Shown in pieces: positions 26,925 to 35,550 of a DNA stretch of 64,000 nucleotides; the first letter of the stretch is position 1, and each line of letters opens with the position of its first letter. Location: NCBI RefSeq assembly GCF_050613145.1, contig NZ_CP192507.1, positions 1,116,001 to 1,180,000 on the forward strand. The letters run 5' to 3'. Position numbers and translations under genes: made by a program. The notes beneath the pieces were generated by a model that did no database searches, was not told where the DNA came from, and saw nothing but the letters and a program-made list of their open reading frames with translations. The stretch is from Lysinibacillus_B sp050613145. GTDB taxonomy: Bacteria > Bacillota > Bacilli > Bacillales_A > Planococcaceae.

Positions 26925-27833
26925 ATGAACGGGATTTTACCTTTATGGAAAGAGCGCGGCATGACAAGTCATGATTGCGTATTTAAGTTGCGGAAAATTT
27001 TAAAAACAAAAAAAGTCGGACATACCGGGACGCTTGACCCAGGTGTGGAAGGGGTTTTACCAATTTGTATCGGTCAAGCAACACGTATCGCAGAATATTT
27101 AACGGATGCTGGGAAAACATATGAAGCTATCATATCTATTGGTCGCACCACAACAACGGAAGATGCAGAAGGAGAAACAGTCGAACAAGATACGGCCTAT
27201 AAATCTTTCACACGTGCGCAAATTTTGCAAGCACTTCAAACATTAACAGGCGACATTCAGCAAACACCACCTATGTTTTCAGCTGTCAAAGTAAATGGTA
27301 AAAAGCTATATGAATATGCACGCGCTGGTCAAACCGTTGAACGTCCAACACGCCAAGTAACGATTTATACATTAGAATTGTTAAGTGAAGGCGAAATCTT
27401 TGAAGGAGAAGAAGTGCGGTTTGCTATTCGAATTCAATGTAGTAAAGGCACATATATCCGTACACTGGCTGTTCAAATTGGTGAGGCGCTAGGGTATCCG
27501 GCACATATGCATGAACTCGTTCGTACTTCATCTGGAACATTTACGAAAGAACATTGTCTCACGCTTGCTGAAGTAGCAGCAAAGATGGAACTAGACGATC
27601 AAAGCTTCATTTTACCTGTTGAATATGCACTGAGTGATTACCCATATGTTGAAATCGACAATTCCAATCGTAAACAAATTTTTAATGGACAAGTCCTACC
27701 AATTCATCCATTATTAAAAGTAAATGAAAAAATTGTGTTTGGGGTTGAAGGGAAGGCATTCGCGGTGTATATCAAGCATCCGACAAAGGACGGTCAAATG
27801 AAACCAGACAAAATGTTCCCTGAAATCGAGTAG
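26925..27833 (+). CDS. truB: tRNA pseudouridine-55 synthase
   Basis: Makes pseudouridine 55 in the T-loop of tRNAs. The 302 residues contain the catalytic Asp in HTGTLDPGVEG (D38), the KxY-type KVNGKKLYEYAR block and a C-terminal PUA-like extension. AAAGGAG precedes the ATG. ribF follows 9 bp later. Confidence 0.97.
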   Translation: MNGILPLWKERGMTSHDCVFKLRKILKTKKVGHTGTLDPGVEGVLPICIGQATRIAEYLTDAGKTYEAIISIGRTTTTEDAEGETVEQDTAYKSFTRAQILQALQTLTGDIQQTPPMFSAVKVNGKKLYEYARAGQTVERPTRQVTIYTLELLSEGEIFEGEEVRFAIRIQCSKGTYIRTLAVQIGEALGYPAHMHELVRTSSGTFTKEHCLTLAEVAAKMELDDQSFILPVEYALSDYPYVEIDNSNRKQIFNGQVLPIHPLLKVNEKIVFGVEGKAFAVYIKHPTKDGQMKPDKMFPEIE

Positions 27834-27842
27834 GAGGAAATT

Positions 27843-28787
27843 ATGGACGTTATTCATTTAAAATATCCACATCAACTGAAAGCAACAGAAGGGCCGTACT
27901 CGTTAGCCGTTGGTTTTTTTGATGGTGTACATCGTGGACATCAAGTAGTCATTCAGTCTGCTATTGATACGGCAAAAGAAAAAGGATTAAAAAGCGCAGT
28001 CATGACGTTTGATCCACATCCATCAATCGTATTAGGTGGACGCAATGAAAAAGTATTTTATATTACGCCTCTTCAGCAAAAGCTTGATACATTAAGTAAA
28101 TTGGCGATTGATACTGTATTTGTTGTCAATTTTACATCTGATTTTGCGAAGCTTTCACCAGAAGATTTCATCCAATATTTTATTCGTGATTTAAATGTAA
28201 AACATGTAACAGCTGGATTTGATTTTTCATTTGGTGCGTTTGGGAAAGGGAATATGAAGCTGATGCGCGAAATAGGCGGTCATGATTTCGACGTAACGAT
28301 TGTTGAGAAGTGTGCGGATACAACGGAAAAAATTAGTTCTACGCGTATTCGTAGAGCGTTGCAAGAAGGCAATATGGAAGAAGCGCGTATGTTACTTGGA
28401 CGTGCCTTTGAAGTGCCAGGCATTGTTGTACATGGTGATAAGCGCGGGCGTACACTTGGGTTTCCAACAGCCAATGTGCAGCATATGGAAGGTTGCTTTA
28501 TTCCAGCGACAGGGGTATATGCAGTCAAAATTTTAGTGCAAAATGAATGGCTAGATGGGGTGTGTAATGTTGGCTATAAACCAACATTTAAAGATCCAAA
28601 TAACAAACAATTAACAATCGAAGTACATATTTTCAACTTCGACAAAAACATTTACGGTGAAGAGGTAATCGTTGGTTGGTATCACCGTATTCGTAGTGAA
28701 CAAAAATTTAATGGCATTGAAGCGCTTGTTGCTCAAATTGAAAAAGATAAACAAGCTGCCGTGGATTATTTAAATAAGCAAGCATAA
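27843..28787 (+). CDS. ribF: Bifunctional riboflavin kinase/FAD synthetase
   Basis: Converts riboflavin to FMN and FAD. The 314 residues have an N-terminal nucleotidyltransferase (VGFFDGVHRGHQ near 22-33; FSFGAFGKGN; ISSTRIRRAL) and a C-terminal kinase domain (GRTLGFPTANV, then GVCNVGYKPTF). TAGGAGG precedes the ATG. Same order as B. subtilis truB-ribC. Confidence 0.97.
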   Translation: MDVIHLKYPHQLKATEGPYSLAVGFFDGVHRGHQVVIQSAIDTAKEKGLKSAVMTFDPHPSIVLGGRNEKVFYITPLQQKLDTLSKLAIDTVFVVNFTSDFAKLSPEDFIQYFIRDLNVKHVTAGFDFSFGAFGKGNMKLMREIGGHDFDVTIVEKCADTTEKISSTRIRRALQEGNMEEARMLLGRAFEVPGIVVHGDKRGRTLGFPTANVQHMEGCFIPATGVYAVKILVQNEWLDGVCNVGYKPTFKDPNNKQLTIEVHIFNFDKNIYGEEVIVGWYHRIRSEQKFNGIEALVAQIEKDKQAAVDYLNKQA

Positions 28788-28790
28788 TAG

Positions 28791-28819
28791 TTGCTTGGCT
28801 ATACAAAATATGTTAAGAT
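28791..28819 (+). promoter_or_regulatory. rpsO promoter
   Basis: TTGCTT (28791-28796), a 17-bp spacer and TG-T-TAAGAT with an extended -10 (TAAGAT 28814-28819). Confidence 0.6.
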
Positions 28820-28919
28820 GCATTAGTACGAAAAGCGTACGAACCTTAGCTCGGCTTTCCGATTCTCCGACGATTGCTGTGCTAGTGGGGATATTTTAAT
28901 ATTTAGGAGGTCCATTCAC
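28820..28919 (+). ncRNA. rpsO 5' leader, candidate S15 autoregulatory RNA
   Basis: The 100-nt leader contains hairpins GTACG/CGTAC (28826-28840) and TCGG-CTTT-CCGA (28851-28862), and a TAGC (about 28847-28850) that could pair with GCTA (28881-28884) to close a larger structure. S15 represses its own mRNA through leader structures in several bacteria, including Geobacillus; whether this one does so is inference. It also holds the 12-base motif shared with 23208-23219. Confidence 0.4.
28876..28896 (+). repeat. Motif shared with the nusA-rnpM gap (copy 2)
   Basis: GCTGTGCTAGTG (28876-28887) is identical to 23208-23219, with similar flanks on both sides. In this copy it lies 33 bp upstream of the rpsO start. 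Confidence 0.45.
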
Positions 28920-29189
28920 ATGGCAATTACAAAAGAACGCAAAAACGAAATCATCGCTGAGTACCGCACTCATGAGGGCGACACTGGTTCTCCAGAAGTA
29001 CAAATCGCTGTATTAACTGCAGAAATCAACGCATTAAACACTCACTTACGTACTCATAAAAAAGACTTCCACTCTGAGCGTGGTCTTTTAAAAATGGTAG
29101 GTCGTCGTCGTCACTTATTAAAATATTTACGTGAAACTGACGTACAACGTTACCGTGAATTAATCAACAAACTTGGATTACGTCGCTAA
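28920..29189 (+). CDS. rpsO: 30S ribosomal protein S15
   Basis: Binds 16S rRNA helices early in 30S assembly. The 89 residues are the exact family length, with EGDTGSPEVQIA near 19-30 and the GRRRHLLKYL block. TTAGGAGG precedes ATG 28920. Strong terminator downstream. Confidence 0.98.
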   Translation: MAITKERKNEIIAEYRTHEGDTGSPEVQIAVLTAEINALNTHLRTHKKDFHSERGLLKMVGRRRHLLKYLRETDVQRYRELINKLGLRR

Positions 29190-29265
29190 TCTATTCGAAA
29201 GGCTTCAGCGTGCTCATTTAGCTCTGAAATGAGTAAATTGTGAGCACGTGACAGCTAGACATGAC

Positions 29266-29292
29266 AAAAAGCGGGAATTTTCCCGCTTTTTC
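29266..29292 (+). terminator. rpsO terminator
   Basis: AAAAAGCGGGA (29266-29276) pairs with TCCCGCTTTTT (29281-29291) with an ATTT loop. A second hairpin upstream (about 29210-29248) pairs GTGCTCA with TGAGCAC. Confidence 0.9.
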
Positions 29293-29451
29293 TTTATGTT
29301 TTAGTGATATAATCGTCTCCTAAATTGTCAACATTAAAATTCAAGTAATTTATTGAAAATATTTAGCATAGAGAAAGCTTTTTTGATACACTAACTATGG
29401 TACATAATAAAAGTAACGTAGTGTGTTTCAAAGTAGAAAGGGGTTCATTAG

Positions 29452-31563
29452 ATGAACGACAAAAAAGTCTATTCATACGAATGGGCTGGCCGTCCTTTAG
29501 TAATAGAAGTAGGACAGTTAGCAAAACAAGCAAATGGCGCCGCTTTAGTGCGCTATGGTGAAACAGCAGTACTGGCTACTGCAACGATGTCAAAATCACC
29601 AAAGCCATTAGATTTCTTCCCACTAACAGTGAATTATGAAGAGCGTCTATATGCAGCAGGAAAAATTCCAGGTGGCTTCATTAAACGTGAAGGGCGTCCT
29701 TCTGAGCAAGCGGTATTAACAAGTCGTTTAATCGACCGTCCAATCCGACCAATGTTCCCAGATGGCTTCCGTAACGAAGTACAAGTTATTTCAATGGTTA
29801 TGTCGAATGACCAAGATTGCCCATCTGATGTGGCGGCAATGTTTGGTTCATCTTTAGCTATTGCTGTTTCTGATATTCCATTTGACGGCCCAATTGCGGG
29901 TGTACATGTTGGTTATATTGATGGTGAGTTCGTTGTCAATCCAACGGTGGAGCAAGCGGCACAAAGTACAATCCACCTTACAGTAGCGGGGAATAAAGAT
30001 GCAATCAACATGGTAGAGGCAGGCGCACTAGAAGTACCTGAAGAAATCATGCTTGAGGCAATTATGTTCGGTCACGAAGAAATTAAAAAATTAATTGCTT
30101 TCCAAGAACAAATTGTAGCTGAGGTTGGAAAAGAAAAACGACCAGTTGAACTATATGAGCTAAATGAAGAATTAACTGCCAAAATTAAAGAAGCTTGCGA
30201 AGCAGATTTGAACGCTGCCATTCAAACGGTAGATAAGCAAGAGCGTGAAGAAAACATCACTGCGGTAAAACAACGCATTATTGAGGCGTATGAGGCAGAA
30301 GAAGTAGACGAAGAAACATTAAAGCAAGTAAAAATGATTTTAGATAAGATGGTGAAAGATGAAGTTCGCCGTTTAATTACAGAAGAAAAAATCCGTCCAG
30401 ATGGTCGTAAACAAGACGAAATCCGTCCGTTATCATCTGAAGTTGGGTTATTACCACGTACACATGGTTCGGGTCTTTTCACACGTGGTCAAACACAAGC
30501 GCTATCCATTTGTACATTAGGTGCTTTAGGCGATGTACAAATTATTGATGGTCTTGGTGTAGAAGAGTCAAAACGTTGGATGCACCACTACAATTTCCCG
30601 CAATTCTCAGTAGGGGAAACAGGTCCAATGCGTGGTCCTGGTCGTCGTGAAATTGGTCACGGTGCTCTTGGTGAGCGTGCATTACTTGCGGTTATTCCAG
30701 ATGAAAAAGATTTCCCATATGCAATCCGTTGTGTATCGGAAGTACTTGAATCAAATGGTTCAACATCACAGGCTTCCATTTGTGCAAGTACGATGGCGAT
30801 GATGGATGCAGGTGTACCGCTAAAAGCGCCAGTAGCAGGTATTGCGATGGGGCTTGTGAAAAAAGGCGAGCACTACACAGTATTAACGGATATTCAAGGA
30901 ATGGAAGACCACCTTGGTGATATGGACTTTAAAGTAGCGGGTACAGCGAAAGGTGTAACAGCACTTCAAATGGACATTAAAATTGATGGACTGTCACGCA
31001 ATATTTTAGAAGAAGCGTTAACACAAGCAAAAATTGGTCGTATGCAAATTTTAGAGCATATGATGGAAACAATTAATCAGCCACGTGAACAGCTTTCTAA
31101 ATACGCACCAAAAATTGTGATGATTCACATTAATCCAGATAAAATCCGTGATGTCATCGGACCTGGTGGTAAACAAATCAACAAAATCATTGAAGAGACA
31201 GGCGTTAAAATTGATACAGAACAAGACGGTACAATTTACATCTCTTCAGCAGACGAAGCGATGAATCAACGCGCGAAAGAGATCATTGAATCGATTGTAC
31301 GTGAAGCTAAAGTAGGCGAGTACTACATGGCTACAGTGAAACGTATCGAAAAATTTGGTGCATTCTGTGAAATCTTCCCAGGTAAAGATGGTTTACTACA
31401 CATTTCAGAAATTCAAGAGGAACGTACGAAACAAGTAGAAGACGTATTAAAACTGGGCGATCAGTTACTTGTAAAATGTATCGAAATCGATGCGCAAGGT
31501 CGTGTAAACTTATCGCGTAAAGTGGTTATCAAGGAAGAAAAAGAACGCGCTGAACAAGCGTAA
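29452..31563 (+). CDS. pnp: Polynucleotide phosphorylase
   Basis: Phosphorolytic 3'-5' exoribonuclease of the RNA degradosome. The 703 residues hold two RNase PH domains, with GRPSEQAVLTSRLIDRP-type residues near 80-97 and an ICTLGALGD core. A KH domain follows (KIRDVIGPGGKQINKI, about 563-578), then an S1 domain (about 620-690, GAFCEIFPGKDGLLHIS). AAAGGGG precedes ATG 29452. Same position as in B. subtilis, after rpsO. Confidence 0.98.
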   Translation: MNDKKVYSYEWAGRPLVIEVGQLAKQANGAALVRYGETAVLATATMSKSPKPLDFFPLTVNYEERLYAAGKIPGGFIKREGRPSEQAVLTSRLIDRPIRPMFPDGFRNEVQVISMVMSNDQDCPSDVAAMFGSSLAIAVSDIPFDGPIAGVHVGYIDGEFVVNPTVEQAAQSTIHLTVAGNKDAINMVEAGALEVPEEIMLEAIMFGHEEIKKLIAFQEQIVAEVGKEKRPVELYELNEELTAKIKEACEADLNAAIQTVDKQEREENITAVKQRIIEAYEAEEVDEETLKQVKMILDKMVKDEVRRLITEEKIRPDGRKQDEIRPLSSEVGLLPRTHGSGLFTRGQTQALSICTLGALGDVQIIDGLGVEESKRWMHHYNFPQFSVGETGPMRGPGRREIGHGALGERALLAVIPDEKDFPYAIRCVSEVLESNGSTSQASICASTMAMMDAGVPLKAPVAGIAMGLVKKGEHYTVLTDIQGMEDHLGDMDFKVAGTAKGVTALQMDIKIDGLSRNILEEALTQAKIGRMQILEHMMETINQPREQLSKYAPKIVMIHINPDKIRDVIGPGGKQINKIIEETGVKIDTEQDGTIYISSADEAMNQRAKEIIESIVREAKVGEYYMATVKRIEKFGAFCEIFPGKDGLLHISEIQEERTKQVEDVLKLGDQLLVKCIEIDAQGRVNLSRKVVIKEEKERAEQA

Positions 31564-31570
31564 TAGAGAA

Positions 31571-31604
31571 AAGAGAGGGTGTACTTCGGTGCAGCCTCTT
31601 TTTA
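31571..31604 (+). terminator. pnp terminator with UUCG tetraloop
   Basis: AGAGGGTGTAC (31574-31584) pairs with GTGCAGCCTCT (31589-31599) around a C(TTCG)G tetraloop with one mismatch and one wobble, followed by T5. Confidence 0.85.
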
Positions 31605-31643
31605 AAAAGATAAGAAAGTATAACTTTTTTCAAATTGAAAGCA

Positions 31644-31761
31644 TGTCTAGCGCAAGCGGACCAGCCCCTCGTGACGTTTCGAAAGTCTCTTCGTGTGCAA
31701 GCACACTGTGAGCCTATCTCCAACGCATGTCGGGGCTAGAGTAGGCGCTTGCGCTTTTCTT
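31644..31761 (+). repeat. Structured intergenic repeat element (TGTCTAG...GCGCTTTTCTT family)
   Basis: A roughly 118-bp imperfect hairpin element. AGCGCAAGCG (31649-31658) pairs perfectly with CGCTTGCGCT (31746-31755), AGCCCC (31663-31668) with GGGGCT (31732-31737), and the tip holds GTGTG-CAAG-CACAC (31693-31706, quoted by part). The ends TGTCTAG and GCGCTTTTCTT and the AGCCCCTCG block match a repeat I recognise as widespread between genes in Bacillaceae and relatives. A degenerate relative lies at 39578-39651. Confidence 0.7.
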
Positions 31762-31777
31762 AATAAGAGAGGGAAAT

Positions 31778-32995
31778 ATGATATCGGTAACTTCATGTAA
31801 AAATGGTGTAAAAATTGTATCGGAGCAAATCGACCATGTTCGTTCATTATCTGTTGGGGTTTGGGTGAATGCAGGCTCTCGTTATGAGCGTCCAGAAGAG
31901 AATGGCATTACACATTTTATTGAACATATGCTGTTTAAAGGGACAACAACGCGCTCTGCTCGTCAAATTGCAGAAGAATTCGACCGCATTGGTGGGGAAG
32001 TAAATGCGTTTACGTCCAAAGAGCATACATGTTATTATGCGAAAGTCCTAGATCACCACGGTGAACTAGCGGTTACGATTTTAGCGGATATGTTTTTTAA
32101 TTCAGCATTTCTTCCGGAAGAAATTGAACGTGAGCGACAAGTAGTGCTCGAAGAAATTTATATGAGTGAAGATGCACCGGATGATGATGTGCATGAAATT
32201 CTTTGGGGCGTAATGTATCCAGATGATGCACTTGGTCGACCGATTTTAGGGACAGCACAGACATTGGCAACATTTGATGCACAGATGATACGAAATTATA
32301 TGGCTAAGCATTACATACCACAAAACATCGTCATTTCTGTAGCAGGTAATATTGCAGAAGGCTTACTTGCAACAATTGAGGAGTTATTTGGCTCGTTTGA
32401 AGCATCACCTGTAGCAGAAGAAGCGATGTTAACGCACCCGATGTTTCATGCGGGAGAGGTTGTCAAAACGCGTGATACAGAACAAGCGCATATTGCGATT
32501 TCCTTCCCTGCAATTGGGGTGAAAAACCCGAATATGTATAGCTTTATTGCGCTAAATAATATTATTGGGGGCAATATGAGCTCGCGTCTTTTCCAAGAAG
32601 TGCGTGAAGAGCGTGGCCTAGCATACTCGGTATTTAGCTATCAATCCAGCTACGCCGATGTTGGAGCGTTTACCATTTATGCCAGTACATCTAAGCAAAA
32701 CTTAGACGCCTTGCAACATCAAATTGATAAAACATTATTTGATGTTGTCATAGGTGGTGTGACGGAAGAGGAATTAGAAAATGCGAAAGAGCAGCTAAAA
32801 GGGAGCTTCGTACTCGGCTTAGAAGGGACAGAAGCACATATGAATCGCAACGGTATGAACGAGCTTGTACACGGGCAGCACCGGTCTGTTGATGACATAT
32901 TAGCTCGTATCGAGGCCATTTCAATGGAATCGGTGGATGAGCTGATTGAGCATATTTTAAAAGAAGAGCCAGCCATTGCGATTATTGGGCCGTAA
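31778..32995 (+). CDS. mlpA: M16 zinc metallopeptidase MlpA/YmxG
   Basis: Insulinase/processing-peptidase family protein of 405 residues. The zinc-binding inverted motif HFIEH (H46, E49, H50) and a downstream acidic helix (EEIYMSEDAPDDDVHE, about 126) are intact, so it should be catalytic. AGAGGG precedes ATG 31778, directly after the repeat element. In B. subtilis the orthologue lies next to ymxH; here an inverted ABC cassette separates them. Its substrate is unclear. Confidence 0.93.
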   Translation: MISVTSCKNGVKIVSEQIDHVRSLSVGVWVNAGSRYERPEENGITHFIEHMLFKGTTTRSARQIAEEFDRIGGEVNAFTSKEHTCYYAKVLDHHGELAVTILADMFFNSAFLPEEIERERQVVLEEIYMSEDAPDDDVHEILWGVMYPDDALGRPILGTAQTLATFDAQMIRNYMAKHYIPQNIVISVAGNIAEGLLATIEELFGSFEASPVAEEAMLTHPMFHAGEVVKTRDTEQAHIAISFPAIGVKNPNMYSFIALNNIIGGNMSSRLFQEVREERGLAYSVFSYQSSYADVGAFTIYASTSKQNLDALQHQIDKTLFDVVIGGVTEEELENAKEQLKGSFVLGLEGTEAHMNRNGMNELVHGQHRSVDDILARIEAISMESVDELIEHILKEEPAIAIIGP

Positions 32996-33003
32996 TAAGA
33001 GAG

Positions 33004-33045
33004 AAGGGAGCTAGAAAGTTGTTACTTTCTGGCTCCCTTGTTCTT
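33004..33045. terminator. Bidirectional terminator between convergent genes
   Basis: AAGGGAGCTAGAAAG (33004-33018 region) pairs with CTTTCTGGCTCCCTT (33025-33039) with one U-G and a 6-nt loop. It is followed by GTTCTTT on the plus strand and lies between mlpA and the end of the minus-strand permease gene. Confidence 0.82.
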
Positions 33046-33059
33046 TCTGCATCATTCAT

Positions 33060-33668
33060 TTAGAAAAGCTCTCTCTTTTTATATGCTCTAGTGGAGATTT
33101 TTAACATAATAAAATAAAGCATACAACTAATCATCGGCATAATCATCATTCTTATATAAAATGTTTCCTCAGGTCCGATTAAGCAAAACGCTGCATGGGG
33201 AATCATGATGACAAATAATGAACCGAATGTAGCTAATGCATTGTCCACTGAACTTTTCGTTATTTTCTCGTTTGTGAACATAAAATACTGCTGCAGGGCG
33301 ATTACTACAATGGCGCTACCGAAAAAGCCAGTGAAAAACCCCCAATGCTCTTGTGGATTTTCATGTGTAATCCCTGTGCTCACCTGAGATAGTGCCAAAA
33401 TCATAAAAATGATGGATACAAATAGGAAGGAGAACGTGTAGCTGCTTTTGACAATGTGTTCCCTTTTAAGCGGCATCGTATGAAGCGTGCGATAAAAGGT
33501 GTTGTTTGATAAAAAGGTTGAACTCGTGATTGCATTTATTGCCATAATGTAAGCAAAAATCGAAATATTTGATGCAGGAAGTAGAAAGACAATAATGGGT
33601 AGCGCTACGATTAAAAATAATAACATTTTCTTATGTAATTCAAACTGTAATCGTAATAAAGCATACAT
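33060..33668 (-). CDS. ABC-2-type exporter permease, second of pair
   Basis: A 202-residue hydrophobic protein with about six membrane segments and a positive C-terminus (RAYKKRELF). The motif TLHTMPLKREHIVKSSY, between helices, closely resembles MLHTMPLSAHTIVKMQF in the adjacent permease, so the two arose from a common ancestor. It is last in the GntR-ATPase-permease-permease cassette and probably dimerises with its neighbour. The substrate cannot be read from sequence. Confidence 0.8.
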   Translation of the reverse strand: MYALLRLQFELHKKMLLFLIVALPIIVFLLPASNISIFAYIMAINAITSSTFLSNNTFYRTLHTMPLKREHIVKSSYTFSFLFVSIIFMILALSQVSTGITHENPQEHWGFFTGFFGSAIVVIALQQYFMFTNEKITKSSVDNALATFGSLFVIMIPHAAFCLIGPEETFYIRMMIMPMISCMLYFIMLKISTRAYKKRELF

Positions 33669-33679
33669 ACAGATCCCTC

Positions 33680-34306
33680 CTATACAAAGTCGCGGCGCTC
33701 ATATAGCCGCACGATCAGACGAAAATTGATAATCGTCACCCCAATCATCGCAATCGTAAAAATAAACAGGGCAGTAGCATAGTCTCCTGTAGACGATAAA
33801 TGTTTAAAGAAAGAAATAATGAATCGATGCCCACCAAGCATGACAAAGAGGACAATCGCCGTTAAAAAAAGTCCGGAGCCAGATTTTAATGTATATTCGA
33901 GTAGGAATAATACATTAAAAAATAATAGCGACCCGCCAATTAATACCCAAATTGTTGTGAAGGTAAGTGTAGTACTGACGTCTGCTCGCATAGCGGTATA
34001 CAGTAAAAACAAAGATACAAAGATCCCCCCGTAAATTACACATACTTGAAGCATATATGAAAACTGCATTTTCACAATTGTATGGGCGCTAAGCGGCATC
34101 GTATGTAACATCGGGCGGTATTTTTCCTGTATACTAAAAAAGTCTAACGTGATATAACCAACTGCAAAGAAATAGCCAGTTAACATTACGGTGCCTGTAT
34201 CCGAAATGATGGTCAAAACAGTCGCGATGATCGCACTAATAGTTGCAGCTAAAATAAGCTGTGTTTGTGTTAAGGCGAAAAAGTAACGAGTTAACATATT
34301 TGCCAT
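33680..34306 (-). CDS. ABC-2-type exporter permease, first of pair
   Basis: A 208-residue protein with about six membrane helices. It shares the MLHTMPL...IVK block with the downstream permease, and both end in a basic R-D/E-aromatic-hydrophobic tail (YERRDFV; YKKRELF). It lies 6 bp downstream of the ATPase gene and 11 bp before the second permease, so all are co-transcribed on the minus strand. Substrate unknown. Confidence 0.8.
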   Translation of the reverse strand: MANMLTRYFFALTQTQLILAATISAIIATVLTIISDTGTVMLTGYFFAVGYITLDFFSIQEKYRPMLHTMPLSAHTIVKMQFSYMLQVCVIYGGIFVSLFLLYTAMRADVSTTLTFTTIWVLIGGSLLFFNVLFLLEYTLKSGSGLFLTAIVLFVMLGGHRFIISFFKHLSSTGDYATALFIFTIAMIGVTIINFRLIVRLYERRDFV

Positions 34307-34312
34307 CCTCGA

Positions 34313-35152
34313 TCACGCTCCTTTAACGAAAAATACCATTACATCATCAATCGTTGGTTTTTCCAATGTAAATGCGGGGCTAACAAGCGTACGTTTAACA
34401 AGTAGCTCTAAGCCAAACGCTGATTTTCGCTTCCCTAAAATAGCATGCTCCGGAATTTCTGTCGCTTGCGCCGCCGTTCCTTTCCAAAGACCGTAATCGT
34501 AGAGCAATACATCCTTGCTTTCACTAAACACAATTTCCCCTTTATGAATAAACGTAACCGTATCCGCAATTTTCTCTAAATCACTTGTAATATGCGAGGA
34601 AAATAAAATCGAATGCGATTCATCTTCCATAAAGGCAAGTAACATATCAAGCACTTCATCTCGTACAATCGGGTCGAGGCCACTTGTCGGTTCATCTAAA
34701 ATGAGCAATTTCGGATGATGCGATAAAGCAAGTGCAAGCGATAGTTTCATCTTCATTCCTCGCGATAAATCTTTTACCTTTGTATATTTCGATACATCCA
34801 GCTGTTCAAGCAAGTCAAAAAAATATGTGCTATCCCAATTTTTATATACGTTGCCGTAAAATTTATTTAAATCAATACTAGTTAAGCCATCTGGAATATG
34901 GAGTTCATCAAACACAACGCCAATGTCTTCTTTCATTTTGACTTCATGTTGTATATGATTTTTACCGAATACAGAAATTTCTCCGGTCGTAATTTTCAGC
35001 AAATTCAATATACACTTAATCGTTGTTGATTTACCCGCACCGTTTTGGCCGATAAAGCCCATGACAGTTCCTTGCTCCAAGCTAAACGATAGATCACGTA
35101 GTTGAAATTCTCCAATTTTTTTATAAACATGTTTTACTTCAATCGCATTCAT
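34313..35152 (-). CDS. ABC transporter ATP-binding protein (YtrB-like)
   Basis: A 279-residue ATPase with Walker A GQNGAGKS (35-42), a variant signature DLSRGMKMK (about 133-141, in place of LSGGQ), Walker B and D-loop LLILDEPTSGLDP, and a switch His in SSHIT. A C-terminal extension of about 60 residues carries extra beta structure. The ATG overlaps the GntR gene end by four bases, giving translational coupling. The GntR-linked organisation resembles YtrABCD-type exporters that respond to envelope stress; that role here is inference. Confidence 0.88.
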   Translation of the reverse strand: MNAIEVKHVYKKIGEFQLRDLSFSLEQGTVMGFIGQNGAGKSTTIKCILNLLKITTGEISVFGKNHIQHEVKMKEDIGVVFDELHIPDGLTSIDLNKFYGNVYKNWDSTYFFDLLEQLDVSKYTKVKDLSRGMKMKLSLALALSHHPKLLILDEPTSGLDPIVRDEVLDMLLAFMEDESHSILFSSHITSDLEKIADTVTFIHKGEIVFSESKDVLLYDYGLWKGTAAQATEIPEHAILGKRKSAFGLELLVKRTLVSPAFTLEKPTIDDVMVFFVKGA

Positions 35153-35529
35153 TTCCCCTCATCCTCCAATAATAATGTCATCAGTTCAAGTAATTCAGCG
35201 TGCGACATGCCCGCCGTACGCGCAAGTCCCGCGGCTTTCATCAAATGTTCTTCTAACTGCCGAATTAATGCTTCTCGTAAAAAATCTTGATTGCGTTCAG
35301 CAACAAAGCTTCCTTTCCCTGCGACTGTTTCGATAAAACCATCTCGCTCTAAGTCTGCATACGCCCGCTTTGTTGTCATTACGCTAATCTTTAATTCTTT
35401 TGCAAGCATGCGAATGGAAGGAAGTGCGTCACGAGGAAGCAATGTCCCACTTAAAATAGCCTGCTTCATTTGTTCGGTAATTTGTTCATAAATTGGCTTT
35501 TCGCTAGCATTGCTTAGTTTAATAATCAC
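35149..35529 (-). CDS. GntR-family repressor, YtrA subfamily
   Basis: A 126-residue regulator with an N-terminal winged helix (about 9-72; LKISVMTTKRAYADLERDGF recognition region) and a short C-terminal helical dimerisation tail, as in the YtrA subfamily, which lacks an effector domain of the larger GntR proteins. The GTG start at 35529 is preceded by AAAGGAGG on the minus strand. It probably represses its own ABC operon through the nested palindrome at 35551-35577. Confidence 0.9.
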   Translation of the reverse strand: MIIKLSNASEKPIYEQITEQMKQAILSGTLLPRDALPSIRMLAKELKISVMTTKRAYADLERDGFIETVAGKGSFVAERNQDFLREALIRQLEEHLMKAAGLARTAGMSHAELLELMTLLLEDEGK

Positions 35530-35550
35530 GGATCTATCCTCCTTTAGCCT

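Noticed and set aside
29383..29408. Promoter for pnp from TTGATA and CATAAT
   Set aside because: The spacing is only 14 bp; no better pair was seen, though a promoter may exist.
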